Origin: Achromobacter sp. Root83
GTDB lineage: Bacteria > Pseudomonadota > Gammaproteobacteria > Burkholderiales > Burkholderiaceae_B
NCBI RefSeq assembly: GCF_001428845.1
Contig: NZ_LMIU01000012.1
Location: 4,857-68,856 of the forward strand
DNA length: 64,000 bases
Direction: 5' to 3'
In this document: positions 7,616 through 16,208 of the stretch, one piece after another
Numbering within the stretch: position 1 is the first letter of the stretch
Layout of the letters: each line of letters begins with the position of its first letter
The notes under the pieces: model-generated
Seen by the model: only the letters and a program-made list of their open reading frames with translations
Databases searched by the model: none
Told to the model about the DNA's origin: nothing
Program-made: the position numbers and the translations under genes

Positions 7616-8539
7616 ATGAAGCCGCTTCCGCCAACCCCGCCGTCCCGCGATATCGATCCAGTTTCCCTGCGCCTTTTCCTTGCCGCGCTCGAGGAGGGAA
7701 GCCTGGCGCGCGCCGCGGCGCGAGAGAACATCGTGCCTTCCGCCGTCAGCAAGCGCATGTCGGAAATGGAGGAGGCCTTTGGCGTGCCGTTGCTGGAGCG
7801 CGGCGTCAAGGGCGTGCAACCCACTCCCGCCGGCAACGCCCTGGCCGCGCATGTGCGCCGCGTGCTTCAGGACATGGACCGCATGCATCGCGACATGGCC
7901 GGCTTCGCGACCGGCGTGCGCGGGCACATTCGGCTGGCGGTCAGCGTGGCGGCGCTATCCGGCGAATTGCCGGCGCAGATCCAGTCGTTCCGGCGCGCCT
8001 ATCCGCAAATCGATATCTCGCTGGAAGAAGACACGACGCAGGCCGCGTTCCGCGCCGTGCTTGAGGGCCAGGCGGACGTGGCGGCGGGATCGGATTTCGG
8101 CCACGACGGCCTGCAGGTGTTTCCATGCGGCCATTGCGAGTTGGCGGCGGTGGTGCCGGGCCAGCACCTGCTTGCTGACCGCGAGGCAATGGACTATGCG
8201 CAACTGCTGCCATTCGAGCAGATCGAGCTGAACCGCGACAACGGCATCAGCAGCGTGTTCGAACAGGCGGCGCGCGACGCGGGCATGACGCGCCGGATCA
8301 GCGCGCGGGTCAGCTCGCACGAGACGATCTGCATGCTGGTGGCGCGCGGCATGGGGGTGGCCGTGGTGCCGCATTACCTGAAGCCCCGCCACGCGCATCT
8401 GGATATCCGTTTCATTCCTCTTTCGGGCCCCTGGTCCAGCACGCCCCTATGCATCGCAGTGCGGGACCCGGCAGCGCTGTCGCCTGCCGCGCGCGCCCTG
8501 CTGGCGCATCTGGGGGTGTTGCCCGCGGCGCACGCCTGA
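7616..8539 (+). CDS. LysR-family transcriptional regulator
   Basis: A 307-aa LysR regulator with an N-terminal winged helix-turn-helix (about residues 13-72; VSLRLFLAALEEGSLARAAA, PSAVSKRMSEMEEAFGVPLLER). An effector-binding domain of the periplasmic-binding-protein type follows. It reads in the same direction as, and lies 176 bp before, the CoA-transferase/Bug/lyase cluster, which it probably controls, and it is divergent from the RDD gene. The inducer is likely a carboxylic acid or its CoA ester degraded by that cluster, but this is inference from context. Confidence 0.88.
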   Translation: MKPLPPTPPSRDIDPVSLRLFLAALEEGSLARAAARENIVPSAVSKRMSEMEEAFGVPLLERGVKGVQPTPAGNALAAHVRRVLQDMDRMHRDMAGFATGVRGHIRLAVSVAALSGELPAQIQSFRRAYPQIDISLEEDTTQAAFRAVLEGQADVAAGSDFGHDGLQVFPCGHCELAAVVPGQHLLADREAMDYAQLLPFEQIELNRDNGISSVFEQAARDAGMTRRISARVSSHETICMLVARGMGVAVVPHYLKPRHAHLDIRFIPLSGPWSSTPLCIAVRDPAALSPAARALLAHLGVLPAAHA

Positions 8540-8715
8540 TGCGCCGGTCCGGGTCAGGGCTTACCCGGACGTTCCCAACCGAGAATGCCCCCGTGCTGAA
8601 AGACCGCTACCCGCAGCCCGCGCAGGGCCGCGATCATGGATTCTTTGCGGCGCGGCAGGCCGGACTTTCCGGGCCAGGCGCCGCTCCGATTCCCAGGCAG
8701 GCAAGAGGAAACTTG

Positions 8716-9924
8716 ATGACCGCAGCACCGGCTTCACCCTTTATGGATAGTTCCGAACTGCCCTTGCGCGGCATCAAGGTCCTGGAACTGTCCCATATGA
8801 TCATGGGGCCGGCCGCCGGCCTGTCGCTGGCGGATCTGGGGGCGGACGTGATCAAGGTGGAACCCATGGACGGCGACCGCACGCGTCGGCTGAAGGGATC
8901 GGGCAGCGGCTATTTCCCCGTCTTCAACCGCAACAAGCAGAGCCTGGCGATCGACCTGAAATCCCCGGAGGGACAGGAGATCGTGCGCAAGCTGGCCCTG
9001 CGGACCGATATGGTGGTGGAGAATTTCCGCGACGGCAGCCTGGCGCAATATGGGCTGGACTACGAATCGTTGTCCGCCGAGAATCCCGGGCTGATCTACG
9101 TGTCGCTCAAGGGCTTTCTCTCGGGCCCGTACAAGCACCGTACGGCATTGGACGAAGTGGTGCAGATGATGGGTGGACTGGCCTATATCAATGGCGGCGC
9201 CGATACGCCGCAGCGGGTGGCCGCATCCGTCAACGACATCCTGGGCGGCACCTTTGGCGTGGTGGGCGCATTGGCCGCGCTACATGACCGCCACGCCACC
9301 GGCCGCGGGCGCCATGTGCGGTCGGGCCTGTTTGAAAACAACCTGCTGCTGGTGGCCCAGTTCATCGCGCAGTACCAATTGACGGGCACGGCGCCCAAGC
9401 CCATGGGCGCGGAGCGCAAGCCGCCATGGGGCGTGTACGACGTCTTCGAGACCGCCGACGGCCGGGTGTTCGTCGCGGTGGTGGGCGATGCCCAATGGCG
9501 CAACTTCGCGCAAAAATTCCTGCCGCCTGAATGGGCTGCCGATCCGCGCCTGGCCACGGCCGTCGACCGCGAAGCCGCGCGTTCCTGGCTGGTGCCCGGC
9601 GTGGGCGAAATCCTGAAAACCTGGAAGACCGGCGAACTTTGCGCGGCGCTGGAAGAGGCCAATCTTTCCTACGGGCCGATCCGCCAGCCGCACGACCTGC
9701 TGGACGACGCGCACCTGAACGCGGGCGGCGCCCTGCTCAAGACCCGGCTGCCGGACGGCAGCGAGATATCGGCCGCCGCGTTGCCCATCGAGTTCGACGG
9801 CCGCAAGGCGGGCAAGCGGTCCGATCCCCCTACCCAAGGCGGACAGACGCTCGCCATTCTGCAGGGCCTGGGCCTGGATGCCGCGCGCATCGACGCCCTG
9901 CGCACTGCGGGAGTCATTGCATGA
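8716..9924 (+). CDS. CaiB/BaiF-type (family III) CoA-transferase
   Basis: The start is ATG 8716, preceded by GAGGAAA; the protein is 402 aa, usual for the family. Family III CoA-transferases move CoA from one acyl-CoA to an organic acid. Typical motifs: LPLRGIKVLELSHMIMGPAA, LGADVIKVEPMDGDRTR, NRNKQSLAIDLKSPEG, VVENFRDGS. The region that normally carries the catalytic Asp reads GLFENNLLL here, so Glu seems to replace Asp, as far as I can align by eye. It is followed within 75 bp by a Bug receptor and then an HMG-CoA-lyase-like enzyme, so it probably activates the imported acid for cleavage by the lyase. Confidence 0.88.
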   Translation: MTAAPASPFMDSSELPLRGIKVLELSHMIMGPAAGLSLADLGADVIKVEPMDGDRTRRLKGSGSGYFPVFNRNKQSLAIDLKSPEGQEIVRKLALRTDMVVENFRDGSLAQYGLDYESLSAENPGLIYVSLKGFLSGPYKHRTALDEVVQMMGGLAYINGGADTPQRVAASVNDILGGTFGVVGALAALHDRHATGRGRHVRSGLFENNLLLVAQFIAQYQLTGTAPKPMGAERKPPWGVYDVFETADGRVFVAVVGDAQWRNFAQKFLPPEWAADPRLATAVDREAARSWLVPGVGEILKTWKTGELCAALEEANLSYGPIRQPHDLLDDAHLNAGGALLKTRLPDGSEISAAALPIEFDGRKAGKRSDPPTQGGQTLAILQGLGLDAARIDALRTAGVIA

Positions 9925-9997
9925 CCAAGCCCTAGCGCTTGAGCCCTGTCGAGGCGGCGCAGACCGCCAAGACGTCCATCAAAGAGGAGACAACCCG

Positions 9998-10957
9998 ATG
10001 ATCCGCAAACTAATCGCGCTGGCCACATTGGCCTTCGCATGCTCGGCGCACGCGCAGGATTACCCCAGCAAGCCCATCCGCATCATCATCCCGTCCACGC
10101 CGGGTGGCGGCACCGATTACATCGGCCGCCTGATGAGCACCAAGCTGCATGAACTGAACGGCTGGGCGGTGGTGCCGGAGAACAAGCCGGGCGCGGGAAC
10201 GGCGCTGGGCCTGGCCGAGGCGGCACGGTCGCCCGCGCAGGGCTATGACCTGGTGATCGGCCAATCCGATAACGTCACGCTGATTCCGCTCTTGATGAAG
10301 GTGGCCTACGACCCGGTCCAGGACCTGGCGCCGGTGGCGCTGGTGGCTACCACGCCGATGGTGCTGCTGGTCGCCGAGGCCTCGCCCTACAAGACGCTGC
10401 CGGAAGTGATCGAGGCCGCCAAGAAGGAGCCCAACAAGATCTCCTATGGCACCTCCGGTACCGGCGGCGGCGTGCATATCGCGATGGAGATGCTGCAGCA
10501 CGAGGCCGGATTCAAGATGCAGCACGTGCCGTACAAGGGATCGGCGCCGGCTCTGGCGGACCTGATGGGCGGACATCTGCAATTCGCCGGCTCGTCGATC
10601 TCTTCGGCGGCAACCCTCATCAAGTCGGGCAAGGTGCGCGCCCTGGCGGTGACTTCGCCCAAGCGCAACCCCGCGCTGCCCGATGTGCCGACCGTGGCGG
10701 AGCTGGGATACAAGGATTTCAGCGTGGTGACCTACTACGGGGTGCTGGCTCCGGCGAAGACACCGGCCGCCATTGTTTCGCGGCTGAACACCGACTTCAA
10801 CAAACTACTGGCGCGCCAGGACGTGCGGGAGGCGCTGGCGGCCCAGGGACTGGAGACCGACCCGGTGTCCAGCGAACAATTCGCCGCGCTGATCGCGTCG
10901 GATATCGGCAAGGCGCGCCAGACCATCAAGAGCGCGGGCATCGTCATCCAGCAGTGA
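9998..10957 (+). CDS. Bug/TctC-type tripartite tricarboxylate receptor
   Basis: This 319-aa periplasmic binding protein has a signal peptide (MIRKLIALATLAFACSAHA, cleaved before QDYPSKPIR). The start at ATG 9998 has GAGGAGA upstream. Bug-family signatures include PIRIIIPSTPGGGTDYIGR, ENKPGAGTALGL, HVPYKGSAPALADLMGG and ALAVTSPKRNPALPDVPTVAELG. Such proteins bind carboxylates or aromatic acids for TctAB-type transporters, but no tctAB genes lie nearby. It probably captures the substrate of the neighbouring CoA-transferase and lyase. Confidence 0.92.
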   Translation: MIRKLIALATLAFACSAHAQDYPSKPIRIIIPSTPGGGTDYIGRLMSTKLHELNGWAVVPENKPGAGTALGLAEAARSPAQGYDLVIGQSDNVTLIPLLMKVAYDPVQDLAPVALVATTPMVLLVAEASPYKTLPEVIEAAKKEPNKISYGTSGTGGGVHIAMEMLQHEAGFKMQHVPYKGSAPALADLMGGHLQFAGSSISSAATLIKSGKVRALAVTSPKRNPALPDVPTVAELGYKDFSVVTYYGVLAPAKTPAAIVSRLNTDFNKLLARQDVREALAAQGLETDPVSSEQFAALIASDIGKARQTIKSAGIVIQQ

Positions 10958-10983
10958 ACCGGACAAGGACGGCAGGACAGCAC

Positions 10984-11916
10984 ATGAACCAGGAAGTCAG
11001 GCTTTGCGAAGTGGGGCCGCGCGACGGGCTGCAAATGGCCAAGGGCATGATGCCCGGGGCCGACAAGCTGCGCTGGATACGGCAATTGGCCGACTCGGGC
11101 CTGCGGGAGATCGAGGTGGGCAGCTTCGTGTCGCCAAGGCTGGTGCCGCAGATGGCGGACACGGGCTCGATTCTGCCCGAGGTCCTGAAGATCGACGGGC
11201 TCACCGTCTGCGCGCTGGCCTGCAACCTGAAGGGGGCAATCGCGGCTTATGAGGCGGGCGCGCATGTGCTGTCGTTTCCGATCTCGGTCAGCGACACGCA
11301 CAGCCACGCGAATGTCGGCAAGGGTACGGACGCGCAGGTGGAGATGATGGCGTCCATCGTCGACTGGCTGCGGGCGCAGCCGCGACGCATGCGGATCGAC
11401 GCCGCGGTGGCCACGGCGTTCGGCTGTTCGATGGAAGGCGCGGTGCCGGTGCGGCGCGTGGCGCAAGTGGCCGCGGCGGTGGCTCGCACGGGTGTCGACG
11501 AAATCGCCCTGGCCGATACCGTGGGCTATGCCCACCCGGCGCTGGTGCGCGAGGCGGTGCGCGCCACGCAGGACGCGGTGGGCGGCCAACTGACCAAGCT
11601 GCATCTGCACGACACGATGGGGCTGGGGCTGGCCAACGCCCTGGCGGGGCTGGACGAGGGCATCCGGGGATTCGATTCCTGCCTGGGCGGCCTGGGCGGC
11701 TGCCCCTTCGCGCCGGGCGCGTCGGGCAACATCGTCACCGAGGATCTGGTCTTCATGCTGGAGAGCATGGGCTACCGGACGGGTGTAGACCTGTCCAGGT
11801 TGTTGGCGGCGCGGGCATTGCTGGCGAATGCGCTGCCCGGGGAACGCCTGCGCAGCGGCGTCGCCGCCGCGGGCATCCCCAGAACGTTTCATCCTGAAGC
11901 CCAGGCCGCCGGGTGA
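10984..11916 (+). CDS. Hydroxymethylglutaryl-CoA lyase-like enzyme
   Basis: A 310-aa member of the DRE-TIM metallolyase family. The chosen start MNQEVRLCEVGPRDGLQ has the canonical substrate/metal motif (GPRDGLQ). Other hallmarks: IEVGSFVSPRLVPQMADT, LHLHDTMGLGLANA (metal-binding HxH) and FDSCLGGLGGCPFAPGASGN with the catalytic cysteine loop. HMG-CoA lyases cleave 3-hydroxy-3-methylglutaryl-CoA to acetyl-CoA and acetoacetate; relatives cleave citramalyl-CoA. The start lies 26 bp after the Bug gene, in an evident operon with the CoA-transferase. The exact substrate is not certain. Confidence 0.87.
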   Translation: MNQEVRLCEVGPRDGLQMAKGMMPGADKLRWIRQLADSGLREIEVGSFVSPRLVPQMADTGSILPEVLKIDGLTVCALACNLKGAIAAYEAGAHVLSFPISVSDTHSHANVGKGTDAQVEMMASIVDWLRAQPRRMRIDAAVATAFGCSMEGAVPVRRVAQVAAAVARTGVDEIALADTVGYAHPALVREAVRATQDAVGGQLTKLHLHDTMGLGLANALAGLDEGIRGFDSCLGGLGGCPFAPGASGNIVTEDLVFMLESMGYRTGVDLSRLLAARALLANALPGERLRSGVAAAGIPRTFHPEAQAAG

Positions 11917-11943
11917 CGCGCCGCGTCCGGACCGGGATTTTCG

Positions 11944-12381
11944 CTAGCGGTAGACGAGCACCGGCAAGGTGGAGTGCGCCAGCACTTTTTGGGTCTGGCT
12001 GCCTAACAGCAGCGCGGCCATGCCGCTGCGTCCGTGCGAGGACATGGCGATGAGGTCGCAGCCCTTCGTCATCGCAACGTCCACGATGATCTGGTAGGGG
12101 GAGTCGCTTTCGCGCAATTCGGTGGTGCAGGCAACGCCGGCCGCGCTCGCCTTACCGGCGGCTTCAGACAAGTAGGAGCTCGCCAATTCCTTCGCCTGGT
12201 GTTCGTACACCTGGCGCACACCTTCGAGCTGCACGGTCTCGATGGAGGGCATCTGGAAAGGGCTGTATACCGTCAGTACCGTCACGCTGGCATCGAGCTT
12301 GCGCGCCAGCGCCAGCCCTTGTTCCAGGCCTGAATTGGCCAGGCTGGAACCGTCGATGGGGATGAGTATGTGCTTGTACAT
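11944..12381 (-). CDS. Universal stress protein (UspA family)
   Basis: A 145-aa single-domain Usp protein, started at ATG 12381 (MYKHILIPIDGSSLANSG) rather than the longer open frame. The C-terminal ATP-binding motif is present (SSHGRSGMAALLLGSQTQKV), followed by STLPVLVYR. Cytoplasmic proteins of this class form dimers and bind ATP in stress tolerance. It is convergent with the HMG-CoA-lyase-like gene and stands alone apart from a small membrane protein gene upstream on the same strand. Confidence 0.9.
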   Translation of the reverse strand: MYKHILIPIDGSSLANSGLEQGLALARKLDASVTVLTVYSPFQMPSIETVQLEGVRQVYEHQAKELASSYLSEAAGKASAAGVACTTELRESDSPYQIIVDVAMTKGCDLIAMSSHGRSGMAALLLGSQTQKVLAHSTLPVLVYR

Positions 12382-12473
12382 GGCTGCCTCCAGGGGAATC
12401 TGCGTACATACTACCCCTGAAGGAAGCGCTTGGCGGTGGCAGGGCAGCCACGGCAATGGTCCGGAAGTCCCCG

Positions 12474-12674
12474 TCAATCTCCTTGCATCGGCGTGGCATG
12501 CTCCTCATCCGTCAGCGACGGACACGAAGCAAAAACGGCAGCCAATACGAAACAGATGCTGAGCGTCATGGCGAGTGGAATCAGTTCCATTAAATTGATT
12601 CCGCCCCAACGCGCAAGAAACAGCAGTACCAAAAACGAAAGAAAGAACACCGCGACCTGTTTGCCGTTGCACAT
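12474..12674 (-). CDS. Small hydrophobic protein
   Basis: A 66-aa frame starting MCNGKQVAVFFLSFLVLLF, with two predicted membrane segments (residues about 8-22 and 29-48) and a short acidic tail. GAGGAG stands at a proper distance before the ATG. It is upstream of and codirectional with the Usp gene. No family is recognised; coding status rests on the RBS, hydrophobic pattern and position. Confidence 0.45.
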   Translation of the reverse strand: MCNGKQVAVFFLSFLVLLFLARWGGINLMELIPLAMTLSICFVLAAVFASCPSLTDEEHATPMQGD

Positions 12675-13146
12675 CAGGATTTCTCCTCATATCAAAGCCG
12701 GCTCGCATCTTGGGCATGTTCAATATGGCGTTCGCGCCATTGAGCAGTGACTGCTCAGCGTTGATACTAGGTCAGGGGGGCGCACGTGTAATTCCGCCTT
12801 TTGGATTACTCCGTCGAGGTGGATATCAGTCTTTGGATGAGGTGGGCGCCAGAGAGCCGCGGCCCGGCTTTGCGGGCTGCGCGAGGTGGGATCACCAGGG
12901 TCTGCAGGGAACGGCGTTGAGCTTGGCGACAGCGCTCAGCGCGCGCGAAGGCCGCGCGCTGCGTGGGGCCCGGGCGCCCATCGCGGATGGTATCCAGGGG
13001 CAGTTCAAACAATGGGGGCGCCCCAGGACCTGGCGAACGCGGTCCACGTATTTCGGGGCTTCGGCCGCCGTGGGCCGCTGTGACGGTCAAGGTTTGCGCG
13101 GCGCCCACCTGGGGGCACCTGCAACCAATTGGTTTTATTGTTCTTT
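12675..13146. other. Gene-poor stretch of about 470 bp
   Basis: I see no convincing gene here. It holds a perfect palindrome (12741-12757) and GC-rich sequence in which open frames run straight into the tRNA-Ser gene, so they are not credible. It could be the remains of a lost gene. Confidence 0.5.
12741..12757. promoter_or_regulatory. Perfect palindrome TGAGCAGT-G-ACTGCTCA
   Basis: Two 8-bp arms around a single base, with no T-tract, so it resembles a dimeric repressor site rather than a terminator. It lies 67 bp upstream of the small membrane protein gene at 12474-12674. The regulator is unknown. Confidence 0.4.
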
Positions 13147-13234
13147 TGGCGGAAGCGGTGAGATTCGAACTCACGAACGGTTGCCCGTTGCCGGTTTTCA
13201 AGACCGGTGCAATCGACCACTCTGCCACGCTTCC
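13147..13234 (-). tRNA. tRNA-Ser(UGA)
   Basis: The minus strand reads GGAAGCGTGGCAGAGTGGTC at the 5' end, an anticodon loop CTTGAAAA with anticodon TGA, a long variable arm, a T-arm GTTCGAATC and an encoded CCA at 13147-13149. Length is 88 nt, and the acceptor stem GGAAGCG/CGCTTCC is perfect. Confidence 0.95.
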
Positions 13235-13365
13235 GGGGGTATTGCTGGGTATTGATGCAGTGCTGCCTGGCATTCCGGCCGTCTGGCAAACATTCTGCCC
13301 GAACGAAAACGCGATCTGCCGTAAAGGGCGCAATAATAATCCATTTGCTGCAAAGGAGGCACGCG

Positions 13366-14343
13366 ATGCACGCTGTAGAAATCTCTCGCCCCGGTGGTCC
13401 CGAAGTTCTGGTCCCTACCGAGCGCCCCGCGCCCGAGCCCGGCGCCGGTGAAGTCCTGATCAAAGTGAGCGCCGCGGGCATCAACCGTCCCGACGTGTTT
13501 CAACGCAAGGGCAACTATGCCCCGCCGCGCGGCGCGTCCGACCTGCCGGGCCTGGAAGTCGCGGGCGAGATCGTGGGCGGCGACGTGGCCGGCAGCGGCT
13601 TTGCCGTGGGCGACAAGGTTTGCGCGCTGGTGGCGGGCGGCGGTTACGCCGAGTACTGCGTCGCGCCCGTTGCGCAATGTCTGCCCATCCCCAAGGGTCT
13701 GTCCGATATCGAGGCCGCCGGCCTGCCGGAAACCTATTTCACGGTCTGGAGCAATGTGTTCGACCGCGGCCGTCTGTCCGAGGGCGAGGCTTTGCTGGTG
13801 CATGGCGGCGCCAGCGGCATCGGCACCACGGCGATCCAGCTCGCCCGCGCCCTGGGCCACAAAGTCTATGCAACGGTCGGCAGCGATGACCGCGCCCGTG
13901 CCGTCGAAGCGCTGGGCGCCGACAAGGGCATCAACTACAAGACCCAGGACTTCGTGAAGGAAGTCCTGGATGCCACCGGCGGGCGCGGCGTGGATGTGAT
14001 CCTGGATATGGTGGCCGGCGACTACATCGCCCGCGACATGCAATGCCTGGCTGACGACGGCCGCATCGTCATCATCGCCCAATTGGGCGGCTCGCACGCC
14101 AATGTGGATACGTCCCAGGTCATGCGCCGCCGCCTGACGATCACGGGTTCCACCTTGCGTCCCCGTCCCGTGGCCTTCAAGGGCGCCATTGCGCGCGCCC
14201 TGCGCGAGCAGGCCTGGCCCTTGCTGGAAAAGGGAGCCATCAAGCCGATCGTCCATGCCACCTTCCCGTTGGCCGAGGCCTCCAAGGCGCACGCCATGAT
14301 GGAAGGTGGTGAAAATATCGGCAAAATCATCCTGACCATGTAA
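13366..14343 (+). CDS. qor: NAD(P)H quinone oxidoreductase (zinc-independent MDR family)
   Basis: A 325-aa medium-chain dehydrogenase/reductase, started at ATG 13366 after a strong AAAGGAGG. Motifs: INRPDVFQRKGNY, PGLEVAGEIVGG, GDKVCALVAGGGYAEY, LPETYFTVWSNVF, and nucleotide-binding LVHGGASGIGTTAIQLA. It lacks the structural-zinc cysteines, which fits the quinone oxidoreductase/PIG3 group that reduces quinones with NADPH in the cytoplasm. It lies upstream of tpiA-secG, a conserved order in Bordetella relatives. Confidence 0.88.
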   Translation: MHAVEISRPGGPEVLVPTERPAPEPGAGEVLIKVSAAGINRPDVFQRKGNYAPPRGASDLPGLEVAGEIVGGDVAGSGFAVGDKVCALVAGGGYAEYCVAPVAQCLPIPKGLSDIEAAGLPETYFTVWSNVFDRGRLSEGEALLVHGGASGIGTTAIQLARALGHKVYATVGSDDRARAVEALGADKGINYKTQDFVKEVLDATGGRGVDVILDMVAGDYIARDMQCLADDGRIVIIAQLGGSHANVDTSQVMRRRLTITGSTLRPRPVAFKGAIARALREQAWPLLEKGAIKPIVHATFPLAEASKAHAMMEGGENIGKIILTM

Positions 14344-14398
14344 GAAACGCGCGGCGTTCGGCGTAGCGCCGCGCAACAGGATACAATCTCGGGTTTCG

Positions 14399-14416
14399 CC
14401 TGGAATTTTTTCCAGG
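14399..14416. promoter_or_regulatory. Perfect inverted repeat in qor-tpiA spacer
   Basis: CCTGGAA, TTTT, TTCCAGG forms a 7-bp stem with a T4 loop, 56 bp after qor. Just upstream (14349-14374) is another GC-rich 8-bp hairpin (GCGCGGCG/CGCCGCGC). Neither is followed by a T-run, so they may be weak qor terminators or regulatory structures before tpiA. Confidence 0.4.
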
Positions 14417-14464
14417 CAGGCCTGTGGGCGGTTGCCGCATTAGGTCCCTATGCAGGGCCCTGAA

Positions 14465-14512
14465 CCTGGGGGCCTTCTGCCCTGGGAGCCTTAAACCCGG
14501 GGGCCTTCTACC
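14465..14512. repeat. Three 16-bp degenerate direct repeats before tpiA
   Basis: Units at 14465-14480, 14481-14496 and 14497-14512 share CCTGGGGGCCTT followed by a variable end. They lie 30-77 bp upstream of the tpiA start, in its likely leader. Confidence 0.55.
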
Positions 14513-14541
14513 CCGCCTTACCCACTTCAGACAAATTCGCC

Positions 14542-15288
14542 ATGACTTCAGTCGAAAACCGCGCCCGCCTAGTGCTGGGCAACTGGAAGATGCACGGCAA
14601 CCTGGCCGAAAACGCCGCGTTGCTGACCGAGCTTCGTGCCGCGGATGCTGCGGGCCACTGCGAAATCGGTATCTGTGTTCCGTTTCCGTACCTGGCGCAA
14701 GCCGCGTCGGCCCTGACCGGCAGCAGCGTGTCCTGGGGCGCGCAAGACGTCAGCGCGCACGACAAGGGCGCCTACACCGGTGAGGTATCGGGCGCCATGC
14801 TGAAGGAATTCGGCTGCCGCTGGGCGCTGGCCGGCCACTCCGAGCGGCGCGTGCTGCACGGTGAAACCGACGAAGCCGTGGCCGCCAAGGCGCAGGCCGC
14901 GCTGGCCGCCGGCCTGACGCCCGTGGTCTGCGTGGGCGAGTCTCTGGCTGACCGCGAAGCCGGCAACACGCTGGCCGTCATCGAGCGCCAACTGAAGCCC
15001 GTGCTGGCCCTGGGCGCCGACGCCGTGTCGCGCATGGTTCTGGCTTACGAGCCGGTCTGGGCCATCGGCACCGGCCGCACCGCCAGCCCGGAGCAGGCTC
15101 AGGAAGTCCACGGCGCCATCCGCGCCGCCCTGCGCGCGCTCGGCGCCGCGCAGGTGCAAGTGTTGTACGGCGGCAGCGTGAAAGCTGCCAACGCCGCCAG
15201 TTTGTTCGCCATGACTGATATCGACGGAGCCCTGGTCGGCGGCGCGTCGCTCGTGGCCGAAGAATTTTTGCGAATTGCCGCCATCTAA
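14542..15288 (+). CDS. tpiA: Triosephosphate isomerase
   Basis: A 248-aa glycolytic TIM-barrel enzyme that interconverts dihydroxyacetone phosphate and glyceraldehyde 3-phosphate. All diagnostic motifs are present: VLGNWKMHGN (catalytic Lys and Asn), ALAGHSERR (catalytic His), YEPVWAIGTG (catalytic Glu), LYGGSVKAAN and ALVGGASL. Length is normal for bacteria. secG starts 21 bp after its stop, so the two are co-transcribed, as in many proteobacteria. Confidence 0.98.
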   Translation: MTSVENRARLVLGNWKMHGNLAENAALLTELRAADAAGHCEIGICVPFPYLAQAASALTGSSVSWGAQDVSAHDKGAYTGEVSGAMLKEFGCRWALAGHSERRVLHGETDEAVAAKAQAALAAGLTPVVCVGESLADREAGNTLAVIERQLKPVLALGADAVSRMVLAYEPVWAIGTGRTASPEQAQEVHGAIRAALRALGAAQVQVLYGGSVKAANAASLFAMTDIDGALVGGASLVAEEFLRIAAI

Positions 15289-15309
15289 GTTTCCGTTCCG
15301 GAGTCTGTA

Positions 15310-15792
15310 ATGCCCTTGATGCTCAAAATTCTGCTGGCCGTCCAAGTGATCTCGGCGCTGGCTATCATCGTCCTGGTCCTGCTTCAACAGGGCAAAGGCG
15401 CCGACATGGGCTCCGCTTTCGGTAGCGGCTCGTCCGGCAGCCTGTTTGGCGCCACCGGTGCGGCCAACTTCCTGTCGCGCGCCACGAAGTGGGCCGCCGT
15501 TGTCTTCTTCGCGTCCACCGCCGGCCTGGCTTATGTCAGCCACAAGGGAACCAGCGGCCCCGCCGTCGATTCTGGCGTGATGCAAAGCTTCCCGGCTGAC
15601 CGTTCGGTCCCGCAGGCGCCGGGTTCGGTGCCCGCCGCTCCGGGCGCTTCGTCGGTTCCTGGCGCCTCGTCGGTTCCCGGCGCGGCTCCGGCTCCCGCCG
15701 CCAAGCCCGATGCGTCGGTCCCGGCAGCGCCCGCAGCGCCGGCCGCAGGCGAAAGCAAGCCCGCCGAAACGCCCGCGGCGCCAGCGAAGTAA
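15310..15792 (+). CDS. secG: Preprotein translocase subunit SecG
   Basis: A 160-aa inner-membrane subunit of the SecYEG channel. It has two membrane segments (about residues 3-22 and 53-72) flanking the conserved loop VLLQQGKGADMGSAFGSGSS. The C-terminal extension is long, rich in Ala, Pro and Ser, with a short repeat (GASSVPGASSVPGA); such extensions are common in beta-proteobacteria. It ends just before a strong terminator. Confidence 0.97.
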   Translation: MPLMLKILLAVQVISALAIIVLVLLQQGKGADMGSAFGSGSSGSLFGATGAANFLSRATKWAAVVFFASTAGLAYVSHKGTSGPAVDSGVMQSFPADRSVPQAPGSVPAAPGASSVPGASSVPGAAPAPAAKPDASVPAAPAAPAAGESKPAETPAAPAK

Positions 15793-15807
15793 GCGGCACC
15801 AAGGGAA

Positions 15808-15834
15808 AAGGCCGGCGCATGCCGGCCTTTTTTT
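15808..15834 (+). terminator. Rho-independent terminator after secG
   Basis: The 9-bp stem AAGGCCGGC/GCCGGCCTT has a GCAT loop and is followed by a T-run, 16 bp after the secG stop. Confidence 0.93.
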
Positions 15835-16055
15835 CGCCGTATTGCGGTACGGGCAGGCAATGAGAGCGCGTTGGGAAAGTGTGCGATGCCGCCGAGGAAG
15901 GCGCCGCGGCACTTCGAGTGCGATGACGGGGTACACGAGCTTTACGCGCCGATACCCGCGCGCCGAGCGAAAACCGGGACACATTTCCCGGTCCGCGATT
16001 TACGTGATAGAATGCTCGACTTTCCAGGAAGGCATGCCTTCCCGGGGTTGGTAAA

Positions 16056-16140
16056 GCCGACGTGGTGAAATTGGTAGACACGCTATCTTGAGGGGGTAGT
16101 GGCGAAAGCTGTGCGAGTTCGAGTCTCGCCGTCGGCACCA
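16056..16140 (+). tRNA. tRNA-Leu(GAG)
   Basis: An 85-nt tRNA beginning GCCGACGTGGTGAAATTGG, with anticodon loop TCTTGAGGG (anticodon GAG), a long variable arm, T-arm GTTCGAGTC, acceptor GCCGACG/CGTCGGC and encoded CCA ending at 16140. It follows secG, as in Bordetella relatives, where the nuo operon usually comes next. Confidence 0.95.
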
Positions 16141-16168
16141 AGAATTTGTCCAGGAATACCTGGAATTG

Positions 16169-16208
16169 AAAAAAGCCTGTAAGAATCAATGTCTTACGGG
16201 CTTTTTTT
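16169..16208 (+). terminator. Terminator after tRNA-Leu(GAG)
   Basis: A stem formed by AAAAAGCCTGTAAGA and TCTTACGGGCTTTTTT (one T.G pair) encloses a short loop and ends in a T-run, about 30 bp after the tRNA. Confidence 0.9.

Noticed and set aside
12710-13255. Open frames across 12710-13333 on both strands
   Set aside because: They run through the tRNA-Ser gene and show no host codon bias or known motif.
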